Part shown: piece after piece, positions 52,301-63,398 of the stretch
Position numbering within the stretch: position 1 is the first letter of the stretch
How the letters are laid out: every line of letters begins with the position of its first letter
NCBI RefSeq assembly: GCF_020382885.2
Contig: NC_058501.1
Location: forward strand, 17,232,001-17,296,000
Source: Scatophagus argus
Taxonomy: Eukaryota > Chordata > Actinopteri > Scatophagidae
DNA length: 64,000 nucleotides
Reading direction: 5' to 3'
Program-made: the position numbers and the translations under genes
The notes under the pieces: generated by a model
Seen by the model: only the letters and a program-made list of their open reading frames with translations
Told to the model about the DNA's origin: nothing
Database searches by the model: none

Positions 52301-55257
52301 CAAATTGCACAGTCGATGGTCTCTCCCCAAAGGCGTTCGTCATGTTGCGCTCTTTTGTACGCACGAAAACTGGCAGAGGTAGTTGTGTGAAGCATGAACA
52401 AAGGGAGCCTGAGAGAGAGGTTCAAATACTTTATCACCTCTGCACCTGGACAGTATTAAGAAGGTATTAAGAGAGGGTGCTTGTCAGGGGCTTTCACACA
52501 GTTAGTACTTCTTGTACTTATTTGTCTGACTCTGCTTTTTAGAGTTAATTCTGCAGCTTGTTGCCAGTGAGATGTAGGAAGAAAAAAAAAACCCACTGGT
52601 TTAGACACTGAAAAAAATAATGTGCGTGCACTAAATAGTCTGGGCCAGCAGCTTGTAGACGATGCAGAGTTGAAATGTTTTTATAACCTCAGTTGCTATG
52701 CAACAACTTACAGGTAAGTGAGGACTTGCCATGCAGGCAGTGATAGCTGATGCATTAAGCCTTTCTGACTGCCCTTCGGATGTTTAGCCGAAAGAAATGA
52801 CCCGCAACTCTCGGTCTGTTTTCCTCTCTTGTTCTGTTTTTGAAGAAATGTCTTCAAGCGGTTGAGGTTCCTGGGCAACAAGACCCTTTCTCATGTGACC
52901 ACACTCTTCTTTCTGACGATTTGGCACGGCCTTCACTCCGGATACATCTTGTGCTTCTCCATGGAGTTCTTCATCATCACTGTAGAGAGACAGGTATGCT
53001 GCAGATAAAGGGCAGAATGCGGATGAGTTACCTAAAGATGATTGTTTGTAGAAGGCTCAAACTTTCTAAACAAGTATTTATTTTATGTATTGTATTGTGC
53101 TTGTGTTCTCAATAAAGGTCAATCTTTGGTTATTAAATTGAGTAACACTGTTGATCAAATACACCTCAGTGCTGAATCTCATTCCAATCAAAATAAATGT
53201 TGACAGCAGTCACAAATTGGGCATCAGTTTATTATATAACCATTCTTATATCGTATTAGTATAACCACTGAGGAGTGTGTGTCTCTGGTTGCTTCTGTAT
53301 GTCTGTGCGTGTGTGTGTGTGTGTGTGTGAGACAGGCCCAGGCACTGGTGAGGGACAGTCCCTTGCTGACAAAGCTGGCCAACAGCCCGCTCTACCCTCT
53401 CATCTATGTAGTCCAGCAGTTTATCCACTGGCTCTTCATGGGTTACCCCCTAGTGCCATTCTGCCTCTTCACTTATGACAAATGGCTGAAGGTAACTCAC
53501 ATATCTCAGACACCTCACATATGGTTGCTCACACTTGTATTGTTTGGGTTTCACAGTCTTGGTTTGACACAACAGGGAAGAGGACCCGAATGCACACAAG
53601 GCGATTTAAATTAAGTGGCGTTCAGACCGAAAACAGGACTGCGTCAAGATAATACCAAAGTGCAAGCTTTGATTTGCGGTGTGAGATCATTTTGACAATC
53701 CACACAAACACCATACTTGCTACCCATTGCAAGAGTACTTAAGTAATCACAAATTTATCTGCAACGTGCCAGTGAAAGTCATTTCTGAAAGAGGGTGTTG
53801 CCATCATTTCCGATCTGTGTGCAGGGAGTGCTCATAAGTCCTCTGAGTGAAACAGTTTCAGTAACCGATCCACGAGTTAAAAGGCTTATCAGAGACCAAA
53901 CAAGGCTGATGATCAGGTCAGGTTTATTTATATAAACAAAATACAAATCACAGTTTTCCCTCTGGGTTTTACAATCTGTAAAGCAGCGGCTCACAACCTT
54001 TTGTAACTATGGCCCACTTCTGATTTAAAAAAATAAATCAGGCAACCACCTTCCAAATGAGGAAAAACAAAACATAACATGACAAAAGAAAAGGAGAGAA
54101 AAACAAAGCAGCCTGTGACAGGCTTTCACTACATTCAACACACTGTGCTTTCAACTCAGCATCACTGCTTACCATAAAGAATCCAGATTTTAATGTATTC
54201 AGCGTCATTTTTTCCTCACCACACAATGCAGAGCTTTTTCTGGGGCAGGGCCGTCTCCCACATCACTTTTTCATTTCAGCTCCAATCCATTTTATGTGAC
54301 TGTATCCAAGGGAACGTGTCTACCTAACAGTGGAACAACAAGGTTGTCTCTGACTGACGAAGTGTTGCGATCGGTCTGGTGATAATGGAATTAGTTGCTG
54401 AAATTATGAATTTTAATTTGGCTTTTTTATTTTTTATTTTTGTCAATTGTTGAGCACATTCAGATATAAAAACAAGCTGTGTCATTTACCAAAAAAATAA
54501 AGATATAAAGAAAAAATAGGATAGTAATTTAACCACCACCCCAACCCCCACCTGACCCACCGCCCCCTCCAAAAAACACTTTAACAGGGTGGAAAATGGA
54601 AGAAGCATCAGGAAGACGATATTTTTCTCAGAAGTACAGTATTCATGTTGCAAAGTAATCTACCAGGATTGTGTACTTGCAGACATTTGATAGGACAACA
54701 TTGTTATTGTCGTTTTTGCTCGGTTGTGTTTGTGAAAACAATGAGGAGACTGCGTGCATCCATGCAAAGCTGCGGTCTCTCGGAACAAGGTCTTAAAGGC
54801 AGCTTACTAGAAAGAATAACAAGAGGGGAGCCTTAAACCTGGATAAAGATAACAGACAGGTTTTACAGGCAGGAACTGGAGCAGGAACAGGTGTGGAACA
54901 ATGTGTCAGGTGAGCGGACGAGTGGCTGGAATTTCCACAGTCAGTGTTGGCGAGGGACACGCGTGACCGGACAGGCGAGCGGTTGTGTGTCAGGCATGCA
55001 GAAGAGTCACAGGGTCAGGCGGTTGATCAAGGCGGGAAACTCTGATGGCAACACAGGAGGTGTGGAGGTGTGGGGTGGGTGGGTGACGATTTTAGTGATG
55101 ATTTTAATTCGACTCTTCTGTCACCTTTACTTTTCAGGTGTATTCATCCGTTTATTTCTGCGGGCACGTGTTCTTCCTCATAGCCTTTTTAATCATGCCA
55201 TACCTTCGCAAGGTGCTGGTGCCTAGGAAAAAACCGAGCGAGACAAAGCAGGATTAA
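43365..55257 (+). CDS. lpcat3: Lysophosphatidylcholine acyltransferase 3 (MBOAT5)
   Basis: ER multi-pass O-acyltransferase that moves polyunsaturated acyl chains from acyl-CoA to lysophospholipids (Lands cycle). Twelve coding exons: 43365-43449, 45897-46004, 48257-48363, 48823-48916, 49127-49164, 50195-50373, 50530-50638, 50739-50825, 51157-51320, 52846-52993, 53336-53491 and 55138-55257. They total 1395 nt or 464 aa, near the family length. The MBOAT core is clear: GLSFDYYDGGKDQ, GFSYFYGGFLVGPQF, WDACANMKVWLFE, FNINTNAW and TIWHGLHSGY. The conserved His is at about 351 and the proposed catalytic Asn at about 315. Several hydrophobic spans and a basic tail (RKVLVPRKKPS) fit an ER membrane protein. 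The start MAAPLLENLSES follows a plausible promoter; human LPCAT3 is about 20 residues longer. A 3' UTR intron lies just past the stop. Confidence 0.94.
46286..46480 (+). repeat. Unclassified interspersed repeat, copy B (lpcat3 intron 2)
   Basis: Collinear but diverged partner of 29868-30130 (shared words gataaaaca, gatgcag, aaat-gttaaa, agtcacac-gtaaaat). No ends or coding capacity could be defined. It is followed directly by the hairpin at 46489-46527. Confidence 0.45.
46489..46527. repeat. Perfect 17-bp inverted repeat (hairpin)
   Basis: gc, ten A, CCACC, loop ATTCA, GGTGG, ten T, gc: the two arms are exact reverse complements over 17 bp with a 5-base loop. It lies in lpcat3 intron 2. Confidence 0.9.
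46850..47012 (+). repeat. SINE-like retroposon with TTC tail
   Basis: The words ctgatgcagcccactgctcc, gtgtgtttcactgcatgtaa and ggttaaatgcagaaggcaaa are followed by gccaataaagctgatttttc and a (TTC)n tail. This is the layout of a widespread teleost short retroposon that shares its tail with an L2-like LINE. No tRNA-like A and B boxes were confirmed. Confidence 0.55.
47283..47735 (+). repeat. 'ATTAATCGATTAAT'-type repeat, lpcat3 intron 2
   Basis: The segment begins tgctgcaactaacaaccatt and contains tctgttgattgttttctaac and ttccaagcaaaaatgcctga. It ends in tagttgcagttct. Same family as 18413-18750. Order and orientation of internal pieces suggest two partial copies joined or a rearranged one. 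Confidence 0.5.
53570..55080. other. lpcat3 intron 11, probably repeat-rich
   Basis: The last intron of the coding region has repeat-like stretches. There is a trace gtcaggtttatttatataaa near 53918. A word like agcagcggctcacaaccttt (near 53982) resembles a common teleost repeat opening. A GC-rich stretch at 54855-55080 (caggaactggagcaggaaca) also resembles an element edge. Ends and families could not be set. Confidence 0.3.
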
Positions 55258-55533
55258 AACGTGGTACTAAGACCTGGCACGGTAAGAAAAGTACAGGCCT
55301 GTTTTGCCATTTTTGTCTCAGTCAGTAATGTTGTTAGAGGGACAAACGACAAGCTGTGAATAAATGTTTGAAGTATTAAAATATATCTGTGTTTCCTTCC
55401 AGGTCCGCCTAAGGCTGATATCCACTGAAGGGAACTGCGACTTTCAAGGAGCAGAATGGAAAATACTTTAAGGCCTTTAGTAATATATATATACATACGT
55501 GTATATGTATATATATGTCCATGTAAAAATAAA
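55258..55533 (+). other. lpcat3: lpcat3 3' UTR with an intron and polyadenylation signal
   Basis: A GTAAGA donor lies at 55282, 24 bases after the stop, and a ccttccag acceptor ends at 55402, so the final exon is non-coding. AATAAA at 55528-55533 is the first signal; a second (56068-56073) could give a longer form that includes the TC microsatellite. Confidence 0.5.
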
Positions 55534-55669
55534 TTTCTATATATTTTTGTGTTTTAAATGGGAGGGTGTTTTTTATAAACATCTGGAGAAATGTTTACAG
55601 GAAATAACCATCGTGCCACTTGGAGTAATTGTGAGCCAATCAGGGGTGATTTCCTGGGTTGTTTTTTTC

Positions 55670-55673
<4 letters not shown>

Positions 55674-55768
<95 letters not shown>

Positions 55769-55772
55769 TTTT
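55674..55772. repeat. (TC)n microsatellite, about 100 bases
   Basis: Nearly pure TC dinucleotides with two or three single-base interruptions. It is the longest dinucleotide run in the window. Confidence 0.95.
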
Positions 55773-55919
55773 CTTTTTCTAAAGAAATGTGGGACAGGTA
55801 GAACTTGAAAGACTTACATGCTGTCTGCACAGATTTGCACTCAGCAGTCACAGGTTCAGAGTCGTCGCAGGTGGTTTCAGCACAGTGCCAGTGTATGTGG
55901 CACTCTCTAATGTAGTGAT

Positions 55920-55972
55920 GATAAAAATAATAATAATTATAATAACAATAATAATAGTAGTAATAATAATCA
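55920..55972. repeat. (AAT)n-like imperfect trinucleotide tract
   Basis: AAT/TAA/TAG triplets with interruptions, downstream of lpcat3. Confidence 0.75.
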
Positions 55973-56073
55973 GGAGGTTTGGGCCTTAAAAATGGCTGCC
56001 AGTGGTTATACAAGCACTGTAAATCACAAACTGAAAATTAACCCCCAACTCAAAATGGCCTTGTATTAATAAA

Positions 56074-57190
56074 TGTTTTTACAGTACAGTTGTTTTGGTT
56101 TTAATCTGATTTGTAAGGAAACAAAAAAAGGACTTGATTTTTCTTTTCTTTTTTTACAGCTTTTATGAAAAAGAACATTTTGTAGGTTTGGATAAAATTA
56201 CCTGACAAAGAATCGGCTTTGTTCTCCTGCCTTTTCCTCATTCAATGTGACATTTTTTTTGTTTGTTTGTTTGATTATTTGTTTGTTTGTTGTTCTCTTC
56301 TTGCCTTGTGTCCCGTTCTCCCCTTTGTTCAGTCGATTCCACTCCTCCTCTGTCTTGCACACTGCCCAGCCGTGCAGTCGCCACGGTTAATCACTCTGGT
56401 TCATCCTACGTTCACTCCGACCTCCACAAAGAGGCTGTTTTTGAACTTTCTGAAGTGAAAGCAAAGCAAACAAAACATGTTTGTGCTTAGAAAGAGCGCG
56501 AAACAGAAGCATCCCATCCCACCATGGGAATGCCTCTTCATTTTGTTAATTTTGTTCTTTCTTTTTGGTGGGGAGGCTAGATTGTCTGATCCATGGCGAG
56601 CTGGAGGAAGGCCCAGCGCTGCTACCTCTGCTGCTGCCGCCTCCCACTGATGCTAACACACACACACAGGTCGAACTTCACTGTAGCATCAGCTCAGAGT
56701 TTAGTAATATTTATACATAACATGATTATTAATTGATGTGTATTGCTGTTTCAATAGACAACTTTTTTGCCTTATTCCTACCAAATGTACAAAGGAAAAG
56801 AAAATTTGGGATGGGGGGGTGGGGGTTCAAATACAGTTTTATAATGTTCATTAAAATGCTGCATTTCAAGCAAGGACTTTGTGTAGTTATTGTGTGTGTG
56901 TTTATGTGTGGATGTCCCTTTGCCTTCGTGTGTGTGTGTGACGGGAGCACACGGGGCCAAAAAGGGGTGATATGACGTCATTTTGCAGTCTGGTTTATGG
57001 ACAAGCTTGAGCAGTTGAGGAAATAAGGGAAATTAATATTGAAAAAAAAAAAAAAAAGATTGTGACGGGGAGAGGGGTGTCAAATGTGTCACCCATCAAG
57101 CATGCCCAGAGCTGAACAGGAAACGTGATGAGATGCGTTGCTGTGTTGAGGTCTGAGTCACTCTCAGTATGCAGCGATAGAAAGAAAATT
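56074..57190. other. Spacer between lpcat3 and clstn3
   Basis: No gene was recognised. It contains GTTT repeats near 56260-56292, a G-rich run near 56810-56826, short GT runs and an A15 tract at about 57043-57058. Confidence 0.45.
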
Positions 57191-57656
57191 TAAAAAAAAA
57201 TAAAAAAAAGGAAAAAACAGCCAGAGCAGCAGCAGTCTGGCACGGAGCTGGTGGGGGCCGGAGAGAGAGAGAGAGAGAGATGGGGAGAAGGACGCAGTGT
57301 GGGCGGGTTAAGAAACGTCGAGAGGGAGGGGACGCCAGCGTAATATTCCCACCGTTTCATTTTTTTCCTCCCTCTCCTCCGTAAAGCCGAAAAAACAAGG
57401 ACATCTTCCTCACGCCTCATCATCGGCTCCAACGCCAGGCTGATATCTACACCCCCTCCCCTGTCCTTTCTCGCTGTCTTTTAAAAGCAGTCCGTGTGTC
57501 CTCTCCCCGTGTGTCTCTCTCTCCACCTGGAGGTTTGTTTTCAGCCTTGCACCGGGGGGGGGGTCTGCGCCGAGCCGAGCGGCAGGGGCGTGAGAGGCGG
57601 ATGCTGCGAGCGTAGAGGCTGGGTACCAAACCAGGAGCATCACCGCACTCACCACG
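57191..57656 (+). promoter_or_regulatory. clstn3: Probable promoter and 5' UTR exon of clstn3
   Basis: A GC-rich block with a (GA) run at about 57261-57280 and several CpGs ends in a good donor (caccacg then gtaatg at 57657). The coding exon at 58576 starts exactly at ATG after ctcag, so a separate 5' UTR exon is required, and this is the nearest good candidate. The transcription start was not determined. Confidence 0.45.
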
Positions 57657-57928
57657 GTAATGTCAAAATGAGCTTTTCTGCTTTCAGCTTAACCTTCGCT
57701 TTCTGCGACATGTCCTCCCCTGACTCTGGCATAAGCCTCTCGACATGGCCATAGGCGGCCATGGAGCCCGAGCTGGTAATGTATGTCAGTACCATCCTGT
57801 AATGTAAATCGGCTGGTGACTGTCGCATAGCATGTTTCTCTGCTTCTGGATGTTACGTGTAGCCTGAACAACCTGTGCACAGATGGAGTCTCCTGTTATA
57901 TATTTCCTCTTATTGATGTCATCTAATA

Positions 57929-57930
<2 letters not shown>

Positions 57931-57960
<30 letters not shown>
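57931..57960. repeat. (GT)n microsatellite in clstn3 5' intron
   Basis: About 15 uninterrupted GT units. Confidence 0.9.
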
Positions 57961-57961
<1 letters not shown>

Positions 57962-58407
57962 GCCCCTGTAGCCTATCAAGGACTGCAGCGATGTGAAAAA
58001 CGTAGAAGATTGTTAATGTCAATGAGAGCTGAACCCCCTAAGGACTCGTTTTTCAGTTGTGGCCACTGCCACCAGACAGCAGCTGCATTTTTTTAGATCC
58101 AACAAACCACAATTAAAACACAGCAAAACACCCACTCAGCCACATGCAAACCCGTATTCCAGTGACACGACCAGGTGCGTGCATGCTCCATATGTTCTTG
58201 CTCCTGCAACTGCCAACCGTGTCAGCCTTGGGAAAGCCAGTAAGCAGCGTTTTGGTGAGACAGTTATGGATTATTGGTTTATTCAATCTGCAGCTCCAAA
58301 GTTCATTATTTTGTAGGGGCCTCCAGAGATTACACACATGACACAGGAGTTTTACTGCACAAACACTGCAAGGAAAACCTCTGTGTAGCATCTGATAGGC
58401 CTGATCT

Positions 58408-58423
58408 GTTTGTGTGTGTGTGT

Positions 58424-58457
<34 letters not shown>
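58408..58457. repeat. Compound (GT)n(CT)n microsatellite
   Basis: About nine GT units pass directly into about fifteen CT units. The tract lies 119 bases upstream of the clstn3 start-codon exon, where it may extend that exon's polypyrimidine region. Confidence 0.9.
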
Positions 58458-58461
<4 letters not shown>

Positions 58462-58575
58462 TGTACCTGTCTCCTCCAGTGCTGATCAGTTGTTAATGCA
58501 TGTACTGTATCCCTCCCCACCCTGTTCCCCACCCCACCCTGTTGCCCCCCCTCTACCTTTCCTTTCCTCCCTCAG

Positions 58576-61500
58576 ATGGGCAGAATGAATTTTCTCTCCT
58601 TCTTCCTCCTTTGCTTGACTTCGGTTGCCAGTGGCAACAAAGGTCAGTTTCTCATCCTTATGACTGTTAATTGTGAAGTGTTGAAATGATGATTTAGATT
58701 GCCATGGGAGCACGCAGACGTGTCAAGGTGCTCGGGAAGGGCCATGGCCGTTTTGCCCTGAAAAGCTCCCGGTGACTTTATTACTGCTCCCTGCAACTGT
58801 GATAAAGAGACACAGCTTTGGCTTCAGTTCGTGACACAAACGGTGCATTTGAGAGTGCAGACATACATGTTTATACTTTATGTGTTTCGTGTTCGTCACC
58901 CAGTGTGCATGTGCCTGTTTCGCCAGTGCTGTGACTCTTGAGAATGTGATAAATCTGTTTCCTCCTCTATAGCAGATTTATCATCCTGGATAACCATGAC
59001 TCTGATTCAACATCATTGTTCCAATGATTATCATGCTGGGGGAAAGGCGAATGAAACAGACAGCGTGGAGGGAGAATGTCAGAGAAGGAGGCAGAGGAGA
59101 GTGATGCAGGGAAGACGAGGAGATTGAAGGAGGCTGGGGGGGAGGGGAGGGGGGGGCGCTGTGACAGGAGAGGACGTGGCCGAAAAGACGCAGGCCGAAA
59201 GGAGAGAGGAGGAGGAGGTGGGGGAGGTGGAGAGAGGTTGTCTGTGAGATCAGGTGACACGAGGGAAGAGCGAAAGGAAAAGCACTAGATACCGGAGTAT
59301 TTGGGTATATAAAGATATATGTATGTGTGTTAGGGAGACAGACAAGAATGGATGAGATTTGCAGAGCGATAGAGTGACAGATAGAGGAAGAGTGCCAGTA
59401 GAGACAGACAGCAATGGAATGGGATGCCTCTCAATCTGTAATCCCGGATGTAATCCACAGGCCTGATGCTCAGATTAATGCTATATAGCAGAGGAGGGAG
59501 GGAGGGAGGGAGGAGATCAGCTGAGTGGACAGAGAGTGGGAGATAAATGACCAAAAAAGAGACATTGCAGAGGACTGTGGAAATAGAGGAGGAGGACGAC
59601 ACGGTGTCAGGCTGGACCTTGAGAGGAGACAATGAAGAGTCTGTTTTTGATCAGGGCTGGTTATCCAAACTCAACCACTTTTTGGTATCGACCGTAATTT
59701 GTCTGAAAAAAATTTGGCCAGATCTGCGCTCTGTACTTATCAGATATTCCCTCAATTTAATCACGATTTTCCAATTTTCAGGTCCAAGTTCCAAGTACAG
59801 CAACTTAACCTGGGACATTTCAAACATTTGACAAGATTTGAGAATTTTAGCTCCTTTTGTTCAATTAAAAATGTGTCGGGTAGAAAAAAAAACCAGATGA
59901 AGGACTACTCACACAAGCTAGGACTGCAGCAGTTGCTTTCCCTGTTGAATTAATCTGATGCTGATGCTGATGATGATCTGATTTTCTCTATTTATCATTT
60001 GGTTTATTAAAAAGTCAGAAAATAGTGAAAACCTATGACAGTTTTCTGGAATCCAGTTAATGTTCCCAGATTGTTTATTTTATATGACCAAAACTCAGAC
60101 ATGTTCATTTAATTACCACACAAAATGAACGGTAGCAAATCCTCATCAACTGGGGAATCAATTTGCTTGAAAAATCACTGAAACTTTTACTTAATCATGA
60201 CAACAGTCACAGAATTTTTCTGCCAATTGACTTTTAGATAGACAATCTAAAAGTGGCAACACCACAATGTCCCTTTACATGTAAATCAGAAGTTGTAAGA
60301 AAATGTAAATCCTGCAAGCAGAATTTTACTTTTATCATTAAATCTTTTTATCAACAAGATTTGCCTAAAGAACAACTCGATACCTCATTTTAGATTCAAC
60401 TCTGTATACAAATATATTACATTAAGGGATAATTATGATGGATTGTTAATGTGTAAACTGCACTTTAAAGTTGAGGTTGAGATTATTTTCATGAATGATT
60501 AGTAGCTGCGGTCTCTCTGTCAAATAAATGTTGTGCAGTAAAAAGTACAATTTACTTGTTTGAAATGTGGAGTAGAATGAATTAACATAAAATGGAATAG
60601 CATTTGTAGTCCCTCCAAATTGGACTTGAGTAAATGTTCAGTGTGGAAGAAGTATTGTACGGTGCTGCGCCTGTAATTGTTCAGTCTCAGACGACATCCT
60701 GCCCTGTCTTTGAAGAGAGAGAAGTTTGATCAGATTCAGAACTGGCAGCATTTTTGCTCTCTTAACTCTCCTCTCACAGTCGAGAAGGCGAAATTAGTTC
60801 CAGTCAGATTTTCTGGAAAATTCATTGTGTAGACAAAGCAGTCGCTTAGCACAAGACTTGTGCCTCTGACAGTCTCTGATTTCAGAGACAGAGGACAGCC
60901 AAGGGGAGGCACTCCGCCTTTTGTTTTTGCTCTTTGCTGGAGTGTAAAATCGTCATCCTTCTGGCTCATTAAGTTGGCCTTTGATCATTCAGCACAGAAC
61001 ATTCAGCACAGGAATGAATAATTAATTTGCAATTAAAGGTTAAATTCACAGTAAACCTCAGGCATTTGATTTCGACCTGGCTGTTTTTCCAGTGCGTTAT
61101 TGCGCGGCGCCGGTGGCAGGTCAGTTTGGCTGATTGATATGAGCAATATACCTCTCTGTGTGCGATAAGGTGAAATCTGACTGGCTTTAATTACACTGCC
61201 AACCAGGGAGGTGTGCGAACTAGTGCCTGATGTGGAGTCTGTATGGAGAAAGCAAGAAAGAGGGGGAAATCTGTGAGGGTGCGAACGTGATTAAACTGTC
61301 TTTGTGGTCTCACACACACACACACACACATTGTGTATTTTTCCACTCATGCACACTCTCATCATGTCCTCGCCCATAATGGAGTGTTAAAAATAGATAC
61401 GTTGGTTCCTCCTAATTGCTTCATTTAACCCAAAGCCTCTTTGGGCTCTCCTCTTCTTCTCTGTGCCATTCAGCCAATAAGCACAAGCCATGGATCGAGA

Positions 61501-63398
61501 CAGAGTACCAGGGGATTGTTATGGAGAACGACAACACCGTGCTGCTCAATCCCCCTCTCTTTGCCCTGGACAAAGACGCTCCGCTACACTACGCTGGTAA
61601 CACCAAGGGCAACACATAGCATGGAAGAATATAGGATGAGAGGGTTGGGGAAGAGAAATGCTCACAAATATTTGACCTACTGCGTGAATTTGCTGTAACA
61701 GCTACATAACTGTGCGCTGTGAAAAATAGGTCAAATCAAGTGCTTGCCCAGCCAAATTGAAAATGATCTCACCGGGCCTCGTTTGGGCTTAATAGTAAAC
61801 ATGATGCTGATGTGTTACGGAGAGAAGTTTGCAGCCATCAGCCTGCTGCCGTTTCCAGCCATATTTCCCAATAGACGGTCTAAATATTAAAAGCAATGTA
61901 TTCAGTCACAGAGTCCACTATTTTTAGATCATCGTAGTGTAATTCAAACCTTCATGTCAGGAGCAGTTGGCAGCTCTCTGCCTCTGCAGCCTGATGAAAT
62001 AAGGGTATCGCGGTTGCGCTCCTGGAAATAACCGTGTTCAGTCAAATTACAATAGATCAACCAGAATTACTCAAGAGCTCCCTGAAATTTATTGGGCTTG
62101 TGTCAAGAAGGAAGATAAAATTAGGTGTTTGAGCAAGAACTTTCCCCACCTTCAATTTTATGCTAGCAAGGAAGATCAGCCTCTACGCTGAGTCTCACCT
62201 GCAGTATATTTGTTTTAGATAAGATGCCACTTAAAGGAATCTATATAATATGTCTGCACTATTCTGAAAAGGACAATATGACTTTAGATCTACTGAATAT
62301 TAAGAGAAGTTTTAAGAGAAATTACTTTTTATATTGATAGATACCTGACATTTTCCTTCTGGTTTGCTTAAATTGTGGACATTTTGACTGGAATTTGGCC
62401 TGATTAATTGATTGGATATCTGGTTGTATGTCACTGGCTGTTGTAGCTGTTACAGTAATAGTTATAACCTTTATTAATAATTCATTTTTCAACTCAAAAA
62501 TGCAGAGTTATGGCTACTGCAGTCAGTGTGTACGTTGTGTGCAGGCTTTGCCACCAGAGTTACAATCATTAATTCAAAGGAAAATAAAAGATTAAATAAC
62601 TTTCTCCAAGTTAGAGAATAATAAACAACAGGAAGTTGTTTAAAAAATTATATTCTGAAATATAATTAATATAATATATTAATATAATTATTCCACAATT
62701 AATTATTGTTTTTTTTTTTATTAAAACTTGGGAGTCATAGTGTTTAAAATTTGATACATCTGAGTTATTTTTCTTCCTCCCTTCTCCCAGGTGAAATCTG
62801 TGGCTTCCGGGTGCACAACGGCCCCTCAGGTTCAGGGTCGGTCCAGTTTGAAGCAGTGGTTCTGGATCGCTCTACCGGCGAGGGTCTGGTCCGGTCCAAG
62901 GAGCCGCTGGACTGTGAGAGCCAACGGGAGCACAGCTTCACCATCCAGGCCTACGACTGCGGAGAGGGACCTGATGGAGTCAACAGCAAGAAATCCCACA
63001 AGTTAGTCCACTCTCTCTTCGCAGTTCACACAGAGGATATTAAGTGTTTTTAACAGTAATTACAGTCTCTGTCGGATGTTCCTTCTGGCTGTGCTCTGCA
63101 AAGACCATCCAGCCATTTCTGCTTCCTGTTGTTGCGCTAATCCATCTCGCCCTGTTTTGTGTTTTGCTTCCCACTTCTCCTTCCCTCAGGGCCACCGTTC
63201 ATGTTCGTGTAAACGACGTCAATGAGTTCTCCCCCGTGTTTGTTGAGCGTCGCTACGAGGCTTCAGTCCCAGAAGGGCGTCTGTTTGACCGAATCGTGCG
63301 CGTGGAGGCTCTGGATGCCGACTGCTCCCCACAGTACAGCCAGATTTGCTTCTACAACATCATCACTCCCAATGTGCCCTTTGCTATTGACAATGACG
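58576..63398 (+). CDS. clstn3: Calsyntenin-3, N-terminal part (gene runs off right edge)
   Basis: Type I postsynaptic membrane protein with two cadherin repeats and a LNS domain, known as a synapse organiser. Four coding exons are visible: 58576-58642, 61474-61596, 62791-63001 and 63190-63398 (610 nt, 203 residues). The start MGRMNFLSFFLLCLTSVASG is a signal peptide, with cleavage probably near SGNKA. Then come NKHKPWIETEYQGIVMENDN, LFALDKDAPLHYAGEICGF, HSFTIQAYDCGEGPDGVN and TVHVRVNDVNEFSPVFVER (Ca-binding DVNEF of cadherin repeat 1). The visible part ends in repeat 2 with ALDADCSPQYSQICFYNI and FAIDNDG. These match CLSTN3 better than CLSTN1 or CLSTN2, and the lpcat3 neighbour agrees with human 12p13. 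The donor after exon 3 is gttagt, a little off consensus. The LNS domain, transmembrane helix and tail lie past 64000. Confidence 0.93.
60009..60235 (-). repeat. 'ATTAATCGATTAAT'-type repeat fragment, reverse orientation
   Basis: The segment opens aaaaagtcagaaaatagtga and contains gcaaatcctcatcaactggg and caatttgcttgaaaaatcac. It reads as the reverse complement of the 18413-18750 family and is truncated at both ends. Confidence 0.5.
61310..61331. repeat. (CA)n microsatellite
   Basis: About ten CA units in clstn3 intron 1. Confidence 0.85.
61597..62790 (+). other. clstn3: clstn3 intron 2 (1.2 kb)
   Basis: A/T-rich intron with no repeat I recognise. It has a perfect MEF2-type word at 61918-61927 and an A/T-only stretch at about 62640-62730. 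Confidence 0.45.

Larger units (their letters stand above)
58643..61473 (+). other. clstn3: clstn3 intron 1 (2.8 kb)
   Basis: It contains a purine-rich block (59050-59290), a (GGGA)n run at about 59489-59513 and the repeat at 60009-60235. A tandem pair of attcagcaca words lies at 60987-61010. An A/T-rich, possibly conserved stretch spans 60970-61210, and a short (CA)n lies at about 61310-61330. No coding exon was seen. Confidence 0.5.

Noticed and set aside
55573-56013. 146-codon minus-strand frame across the TC and AAT tracts
   Set aside because: Made of Arg-Glu and Tyr runs from microsatellites.
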